From positions 1-64,000 of the forward strand of contig JAUXYJ010000054.1 in NCBI GenBank assembly GCA_030694465.1: 64,000 nt of DNA. The letters run 5' to 3'. Below the pieces are notes generated by a model. That model was not told where the DNA came from and searched no databases. It saw nothing but the letters and a program-made list of their open reading frames with translations. Of this stretch, positions 59,302-64,000 are shown one piece after another. This stretch comes from Deltaproteobacteria bacterium. Lineage in GTDB: Bacteria; Myxococcota_A; Polyangia; Polyangiales; Ga0077539. Positions within the stretch are counted from its first letter, which is position 1, and each line of letters opens with the position of its first letter. A program made the position numbers and the translations under genes.

Positions 59302-60290
59302 GCTTGCTCGACGACGCGCTCGCGGCCGTTGTGGGCAGCCCCGACGATGATCTTCCGCGGCTCGCATACGCCGATCTTCTGCTCGCTGCGGGCGATCCGC
59401 GGGGTGAATTTATTCACGCGCAGTGCAACCTCGCACACGCAGATCTCGGCTATTTTGAGCGCCGAGAGCTTCGAGAGAAGAGCGAGACTCTGCAGACACT
59501 TCATCTGCACACGTGGCTCTCAGTCCTCGGCCTCACGCGCAAAGATCGCGTGACATTTCGGCGTGGATTCATCGAGCACGTCGAGCTGAGCGCGAGCCAG
59601 ATCGCGAGCCCCGCGCTGGACGCGCTGTTCGCGCGAGAGCCCGTGCAATCGATGCAACTCACGGTCGACCGTGAGCGCGACGTGAAAGATCCGACATCTC
59701 TCGCGCGGATTGGCCATCTGCAAGCCCTCACGGTGCGCGGTCGGATGGCCCCTGGCGGTGTGCTCACACTCATCGCGAAGCCGCTGCCGAAATTGAGAGT
59801 GCTTAACCTCGGCTCGCACCTCAACCCCGCGAGCTTCGCGGCGCTGTGGTCGTCTGAGAATCTACCCGCGCTCCAGAGGCTCTCGGTAAGCGGAAGCAGC
59901 CTCTCGGGTGCGCTTAACGCACGCAACGCGACGTTGTGCGCGCATCACGCGCTCACGACGCTGTGGATGAACACATGCGAGCTCGAAGACTCGGACATCG
60001 AGGGCCTCGTGAGCGGCGATCGACCTGTGATTTCGCAGCTCATGGTGCTGGGCATCCAGAACAACAGCTACGGAGCGCGAGGGGTCCGAGCGTTGGTCCA
60101 ATCGCCGGGCGCGATGACCCTTCAGAGCCTTGAACTAGACCTCAATGACAATGGCACGGTGCAAGCCCTGCTCGAAGACAACCAGCTGTATTCGCTCAAG
60201 CGTCTCAAGCTCAACGAGCAGATCCGCCTCAGCACAAAGTACCGCGATCAGTTCAAGCTCAAGTACCAAAAATCCCTGTATTTTCGCTGA
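59298..60290 (+). CDS. TIGR02996-domain/LRR-like protein coupled to the RT
   Basis: 330 aa, GTG start overlapping the RT stop (GTGA). Residues 1-45 are a TIGR02996 domain (SPDDDLPRLAYADLLLAAGD, then PRGEFIHAQCNLAH). The rest is a leucine-rich-repeat-like solenoid: LRVLNLGSHLNPASFAALW, LPALQRLSVSGSSLSG, LMVLGIQNNSYGARGVRALV, LQSLELDLNDNG. Such proteins are protein-interaction scaffolds in Myxococcota and Planctomycetes; I know of no enzymatic activity. Coupling to a retron RT makes it a candidate accessory or effector-like component. Confidence 0.82.
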   Translation: MSLLDDALAAVVGSPDDDLPRLAYADLLLAAGDPRGEFIHAQCNLAHADLGYFERRELREKSETLQTLHLHTWLSVLGLTRKDRVTFRRGFIEHVELSASQIASPALDALFAREPVQSMQLTVDRERDVKDPTSLARIGHLQALTVRGRMAPGGVLTLIAKPLPKLRVLNLGSHLNPASFAALWSSENLPALQRLSVSGSSLSGALNARNATLCAHHALTTLWMNTCELEDSDIEGLVSGDRPVISQLMVLGIQNNSYGARGVRALVQSPGAMTLQSLELDLNDNGTVQALLEDNQLYSLKRLKLNEQIRLSTKYRDQFKLKYQKSLYFR

Positions 60291-60302
60291 CAGATCAGCC
60301 TT

Positions 60303-61070
60303 TTATACCCATGGGCACACCATCACCAGCGCGTGCTCGGTCACTCGGTCGAGCGCATAGCCGCTGAGCCAGAGCGAGACCAATGGTGACAAGATCGACT
60401 CGGAACGCTCGTCGCTGATCGCAGTGTGCATACGCAGCAGCGTGGTCACATCGTGCACCGAAGGCCCTAACCGAGCGACCAGTTGCAGCATGAGGGCCTG
60501 TAGCGCAGGCTCATGGACAGGGCTGCGAGTGAGCGCTCCGAGATCGCGCCCTGCAGACCGCAAGACGGCCTCGGCGGCCATGCACACGTCACCCTTTGGA
60601 GCCAACGCGGCGGAGCGAAACGTGCGCGGCTCAGCGAAGCGCCATTGCACGCACGTGGGCATGCTTGGGCGCTGCAAGCGCTCGGCGAGGCGTGACGCGA
60701 ACTCACGCACGAGCGCCTCGGCCGCGACGACCCCTTGCACGTCACTCAGCAGGCAAATCACTGCGCGAACGCTGGGTGGAACTCGTTGCCCGCCATCAAA
60801 CTCACGCAGCTCGTCCCCGAGCCACTCGGCCGGCGCGAGCATCTCCCAGGCTTCACTCGCGGAGGTCATCCCAGGCCAGGATTTTCCTTGATCGACGACC
60901 AACGAGAGGGTCGCCGCGAGAGCGTCACGCGGTTTGATCTCGAGCGCTCGCGCGATGTCTTCGGGACGCGCAGTGGTCGCGCGCGAAAGCACCGCGATCA
61001 GGTCTGTTCGTGCAGGACAAAATACACGCGCGTGCTGCTCAGTGAAGGTCTCGATGTCCATCCCTGCCAT
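60303..61070 (-). CDS. unrecognised protein, 255 aa
   Basis: From ATG 61070; the 63 codons upstream in frame overlap the next gene and look non-coding. Mostly helical with no Cys pairs, signal peptide or membrane helix until a hydrophobic end (ALVMVCPWV). Segments such as EDIARALEIKPRDALAATLSLVV suggest a winged-helix start. It lies 12 bases from the LRR gene (convergent) and 14 bases downstream of the oxygenase gene, so it may be transcribed with the latter. No function can be given. Confidence 0.55.
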   Translation of the reverse strand: MAGMDIETFTEQHARVFCPARTDLIAVLSRATTARPEDIARALEIKPRDALAATLSLVVDQGKSWPGMTSASEAWEMLAPAEWLGDELREFDGGQRVPPSVRAVICLLSDVQGVVAAEALVREFASRLAERLQRPSMPTCVQWRFAEPRTFRSAALAPKGDVCMAAEAVLRSAGRDLGALTRSPVHEPALQALMLQLVARLGPSVHDVTTLLRMHTAISDERSESILSPLVSLWLSGYALDRVTEHALVMVCPWV

Positions 61071-61084
61071 CGAGCGTGCACTGT

Positions 61085-62197
61085 CTAGCCGCGTTTGTCC
61101 GCAGCGCTCTTTCGGATCCCCGCCAGGCGATCGTAGTGACGATACCCAAGGTGATCGAGCGCAGAGCGCGGAGCCAACGCGATGTCCACCAGCGTCTTGA
61201 TCGCGTAGGTCCCCGAGAGCACCGGAGGACCGTAGTTTTTCATAGACTCTCGCGAACAAAATGGCTCAAGCGGAAACAGCTTGGTGTCGGTGTGCACATG
61301 AACAAAGTGCGCCATGGACGCGCGTGAATAACCAGCAACCCCCGGAGCGGTCACGACGTGCGGGGTCGCGAGAAAGCGCCCGCCGGTGAGAATCTCAAGC
61401 TGCTGTCCGACCTGGGCCACAATGCAACCGGCCGGCGGCGTGCCGCTGACCAGCTCGCCCTGTGGGTGCGCTTCGGTCGCGTGGGTGCGCAGGTAGAGAC
61501 CGCTCTTGCTGTCTGGCCGTGCACAAGTCGCACCCTTGGGGTCGATAAAACGTCCCCCCGGAAGAAGCGTCACGAGATTAAAATCCGTGTGCTCTTCGCC
61601 CCACAAGATGTCCGAACCCACCTGCGCTTCGCTGAGAGGCAAATATCTCAGCGACCGCGTCACGTGCGGGCCGTCTTCGGTGAGCGCCGCCAGGGTCTCT
61701 CGATCGAGCCCGAGCGCGAGCGCACAGCCACGCAGCAGCTCGACGCCCACGCGGTGGAGGGCGCTCCCGATCGAGAGCATCGTCTCGCTAAAAGCCGGTT
61801 GATTTTCAGGCCAAACGTTCTTCGCGTAGATCTGTGGGTAGAGCATCTCATCGCGCTCTCGGATCGGCTCGGGTGCGCAAAAATAGCACTCTTTGAAGTC
61901 CGGCTGCCCTTGCGCAACGACGGCCTGCTCGGTGTTCGGAGGAGTCCAGCCACGCTGGTACCAGAGGTCCGCGCGACCCAGCCGTCGCTTGTCGGCCTCG
62001 GGCAACGCGCAGAACGCCAAGAACTCGTCGTAGAACGCGTCTAGCGCTCGCGAGTCAATCCCGTGATTGCACAAGTACACCAGCCCGAAGTGTCCAAACG
62101 CGTGACGGACAGCCTGCGCCGCGGCGTCGCGAACGGCCGAGTCAGCGCTCGTAAAATCAGCCAAATCGACGGTGGGAATGTTGCTCGACGTGCTCAT
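61085..62197 (-). CDS. 2-oxoglutarate/Fe(II) oxygenase, isopenicillin-N-synthase-like
   Basis: 370 aa from ATG 62197. N-terminal DIOX_N-like domain (IPTVDLADFTSADSAVRDAA, GHFGLVYLCNHGID) and a C-terminal jelly roll with the iron ligands HTDF (His, Asp) and TPHVV (His), plus Arg in YSRASMAHF for the co-substrate carboxylate. The order matches the IPNS/DAOCS/ACC-oxidase superfamily. Substrate unknown. There is no biosynthetic cluster around it. It is divergent from hflX. Confidence 0.88.
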   Translation of the reverse strand: MSTSSNIPTVDLADFTSADSAVRDAAAQAVRHAFGHFGLVYLCNHGIDSRALDAFYDEFLAFCALPEADKRRLGRADLWYQRGWTPPNTEQAVVAQGQPDFKECYFCAPEPIRERDEMLYPQIYAKNVWPENQPAFSETMLSIGSALHRVGVELLRGCALALGLDRETLAALTEDGPHVTRSLRYLPLSEAQVGSDILWGEEHTDFNLVTLLPGGRFIDPKGATCARPDSKSGLYLRTHATEAHPQGELVSGTPPAGCIVAQVGQQLEILTGGRFLATPHVVTAPGVAGYSRASMAHFVHVHTDTKLFPLEPFCSRESMKNYGPPVLSGTYAIKTLVDIALAPRSALDHLGYRHYDRLAGIRKSAADKRG

Positions 62198-62369
62198 AAA
62201 CCTGCAGTCCTTGGGTGGGGAATCGCGGTGCAGAAGGCCCTTCGAATCCACGTTGGGTTACGCGTCCCACGGTACACGCATCGACGTGCAAACCGGGTGA
62301 GAAGGCTTTGGTCATGTTGCGCGGTTCAACGCAAGATCGTGGCGATTGGCGGTGGACTTCACCGGCAAA

Positions 62370-63770
62370 ATGCGTACGACATCGGCCCCTTTGATGAATC
62401 GACCAAGCGACAAACGCCCCAAAGCAGTGTTGGTAGGCGTGCAACTCCCGGACGTCTCTGACGAAGATTTTGCGGCCTCGCTCGATGAGCTCGCGCGTCT
62501 GGTCAAGACCCTCGGATACGAGCCCACAGGCCGCGTCACCCAGCGTCGCGAGCAGCTCGCCAACGCCGCCGTGCTGGGCGAGGGCAAGCTCGTTGAGCTC
62601 GCCGAGTGGACTGGCGGCGACGGCGTGCTCGTGGGCGGCGCAAAGATCAACAAGAGCAAAGCGCGCCTGCGATTTGACGGCGCAGACGACGAGCGAGACC
62701 ACGACGACGAGCCACCCGACGAAGAAGCGCCTGAAGAATCTCAGGACACGGTAAAACTCGTCGCGGTCGATCACGAGCTCACGCCAAGCCAAGCCCGCAA
62801 CCTTGAGCGCGCGGTGGGCGCGACGGTGCTGGACCGCAGCGGTGTCATCGTTGAAATTTTTCACCGCCACGCGCGTTCGCGAGAGGCCCGGCTGCAGGTC
62901 GAGATCGCGCGGCTGAAGTACATCGTCCCGCGACTCCGCGAGGGCAGCGGCGGTGACCGCCAACGAGGCGGCGTGGGAGGCAAGGGCGCAGGAGAGACCT
63001 CCCTTGAGCTGGATCGTCGACGCGTCCGCGACCGCATCGCAGAGCTCGAGCGAGAGCTCACCCTTGTGCATCGCGAAGCGCAGACTCGTCGAGATCGCCG
63101 CAAAGACGCCCGCAGAGTCGCGCTCGTGGGCTACACCAACGCAGGCAAGAGCTCGCTGATGAGAGCGCTCACAGGGAGCGAAGTGCTCGTCGAAGACAAG
63201 CTCTTTGCGACGCTGGATACCACCGTCCGGGCGCTGCAGCCCGAGTGTCAGCCGAGGGTCTTGGTCAGTGACACCGTGGGTTTTATCGACAAGTTGCCCC
63301 ACGATCTTGTCGCGAGCTTTCGCTCGACGCTCGACGAGGCACGCGAAGCATCGCTCTTGCTCTTCGTGGTGGACGCGAGCGATCCAAGGTTTCGGACGCA
63401 GCTCCGTGTCACCAAGACGGTGCTCGACGAAATCGGCGCACTGGACTCTCCGTCACGGGTGTTCTTTAACAAGTGCGATCAACTGACGAGAGACCAAGTT
63501 TACGAATTGCGCAGCGAATTTGCTGACGGAATCTTTGGTAGCGCCCACAAGCCCGAGGACGTCACAGCCCTTCGATCGACACTCATCGACTATTTCGATC
63601 AGTCGTTGGTCGCGCTTGAGCTGCAGACGACCCACGCACGAAGTGGCGCGTTGCTGGCGCGAATGCACGCTGTTGGGCGCGTCACGCACGAAGAATGGAC
63701 CGACGAAGGCCTCACCGCGAAGGGGCGCTTCTTGGCCGAAGACATCGCGACGCTGCGCGCCATGGCATGA
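62370..63770 (+). CDS. hflX: GTPase HflX
   Basis: 466 aa from ATG 62370 (TTG 62346 and ATG 62394 are alternatives). N-terminal HflX domain (KAVLVGVQLPD, LDELARLVKTLGYEP), coiled-coil (about 160-245), and the TRAFAC GTPase domain: G1 GYTNAGKSS (about 253-261), G2/G3 FATLDTTVR and SDTVGFIDKLPHDLVASFRSTLDE (quoted in part: DTVGFIDKLP), G4 NKCDQ. Ribosome-splitting or rescue GTPase. An acidic insert (DERDHDDEPPDEEAPEES, about 110-130) in the N-terminal region is longer than I expect for the family. Confidence 0.93.
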   Translation: MRTTSAPLMNRPSDKRPKAVLVGVQLPDVSDEDFAASLDELARLVKTLGYEPTGRVTQRREQLANAAVLGEGKLVELAEWTGGDGVLVGGAKINKSKARLRFDGADDERDHDDEPPDEEAPEESQDTVKLVAVDHELTPSQARNLERAVGATVLDRSGVIVEIFHRHARSREARLQVEIARLKYIVPRLREGSGGDRQRGGVGGKGAGETSLELDRRRVRDRIAELERELTLVHREAQTRRDRRKDARRVALVGYTNAGKSSLMRALTGSEVLVEDKLFATLDTTVRALQPECQPRVLVSDTVGFIDKLPHDLVASFRSTLDEAREASLLLFVVDASDPRFRTQLRVTKTVLDEIGALDSPSRVFFNKCDQLTRDQVYELRSEFADGIFGSAHKPEDVTALRSTLIDYFDQSLVALELQTTHARSGALLARMHAVGRVTHEEWTDEGLTAKGRFLAEDIATLRAMA

Positions 63771-63825
63771 ACACCTCAGGATCTGTGCTGCGGCCGTTCG
63801 GTCCTGCGCTACACTCGCCGCTGTC

Positions 63826-64000
63826 ATGCGATCCCATGTCTATCCTTGGCTGTTGAGCCTCTGCGCGATCCACGCATGCGCCGACAGCGTGCGCCCCGCT
63901 CCCACTGACGCACAGGCCGATGTCATGCTTCGTGACGCTTCGGACAGTGGCCTTGTCGACAGCGCGCGTCCCGACGTGCCGGTCGTGCGAGATGTCACGC
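63826..64000 (+). CDS. N-terminus of a putative lipoprotein, truncated by window end
   Basis: ATG 63826 opens a frame that runs to the window edge: MRSHVYPWLLSLCAIHAC, then an Asp/Ala/Val-rich linker (DAQADVMLRDASDSGLVDSA). The hydrophobic leader with Cys18 and an acidic linker is the same layout as the other lipoproteins here. No further domain is visible. The 55 bases before it are the end-gap after hflX. Confidence 0.6.
   Translation, partial: MRSHVYPWLLSLCAIHACADSVRPAPTDAQADVMLRDASDSGLVDSARPDVPVVRDVT

Overview
The window looks like a GC-rich chromosome segment of a predatory or soil-type Myxococcota (delta-proteobacterial lineage; Polyangiales/Sandaracinus-like is my guess, not computed). 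The reasons are three Hanks-type Ser/Thr kinases in 64 kb, many lipoproteins with Asp/Ala/Thr-rich linkers, two modular Cys-rich NGCET-repeat lipoproteins, TIGR02996 and HEAT proteins, frequent GTG/TTG starts with ATGA/GTGA overlaps, and a myxobacterial-style retron reverse transcriptase. No rRNA, tRNA, CRISPR array or intact insertion sequence is visible.

Layout. 0-5 kb: a possible transposase tail at the edge, two tandem Cys-rich lipoproteins and a phospholipid acyltransferase, all but the first on the minus strand. 5-11.8 kb: an LD-carboxypeptidase (S66), ruvX, mltG, an acyl-CoA ligase fused to a hotdog thioesterase, two unrecognised proteins and a TerB-like protein. 11.8-18.4 kb: a Ser/Thr kinase, a HEAT protein, xseB and an OmpA-type outer-membrane protein. 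18.4-29.7 kb: a lipoprotein, gltX with a CPBP protease, a lamin-tail exported protein, a RecD2 helicase, a secreted HExxH metalloprotease and an amidohydrolase. 29.7-31.5 kb: an IHF/HU gene with a strongly structured leader, and tyrS.

31.5-35.8 kb: a divergent five-gene locus around a DUF692/MNIO iron enzyme. It has a small overlapping partner gene, a membrane protein ending in a Ser/Gly/Cys tail, a degenerate nucleotidyltransferase-like protein and an unrecognised 376-aa protein. I read it as a candidate cysteine-modification (RiPP-like) system. 35.8-46.2 kb: cytochrome c, thiC under a TPP riboswitch, an atypical kinase, an HDLKN-motif protein coupled to a membrane spermidine-synthase-like protein, and an mrfB-mrfA (yprB-yprA) DNA-repair pair. 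46.5-51 kb: a diheme beta-propeller lipoprotein and exported or TPR-like proteins.

51.1-60.3 kb is the most interesting region. A HEAT/aldo-keto-reductase fusion gene is followed by two tandem structured elements with the layout expected of retron msr-msd RNAs: a terminal a1/a2 stem, an AGC, a conserved stem-loop core, a variable long hairpin and a conserved CTGACGAGCAAGT. The two copies share the core, but their terminal stems and long hairpins pair with entirely different sequences, so structure is conserved without sequence. About 3.5 kb further on, beyond an antisense HEAT/kinase gene, lies a retron-type reverse transcriptase (NAAPH, YADD, VTG) that has no room for an RNA directly upstream and is translationally coupled to a TIGR02996/LRR-like protein. 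My best hypothesis is a retron whose reverse transcriptase is served by two remote msr-msd RNAs, with a new partner protein. 60.3-64 kb: an unrecognised gene, an isopenicillin-N-synthase-like oxygenase, hflX and the start of another lipoprotein.
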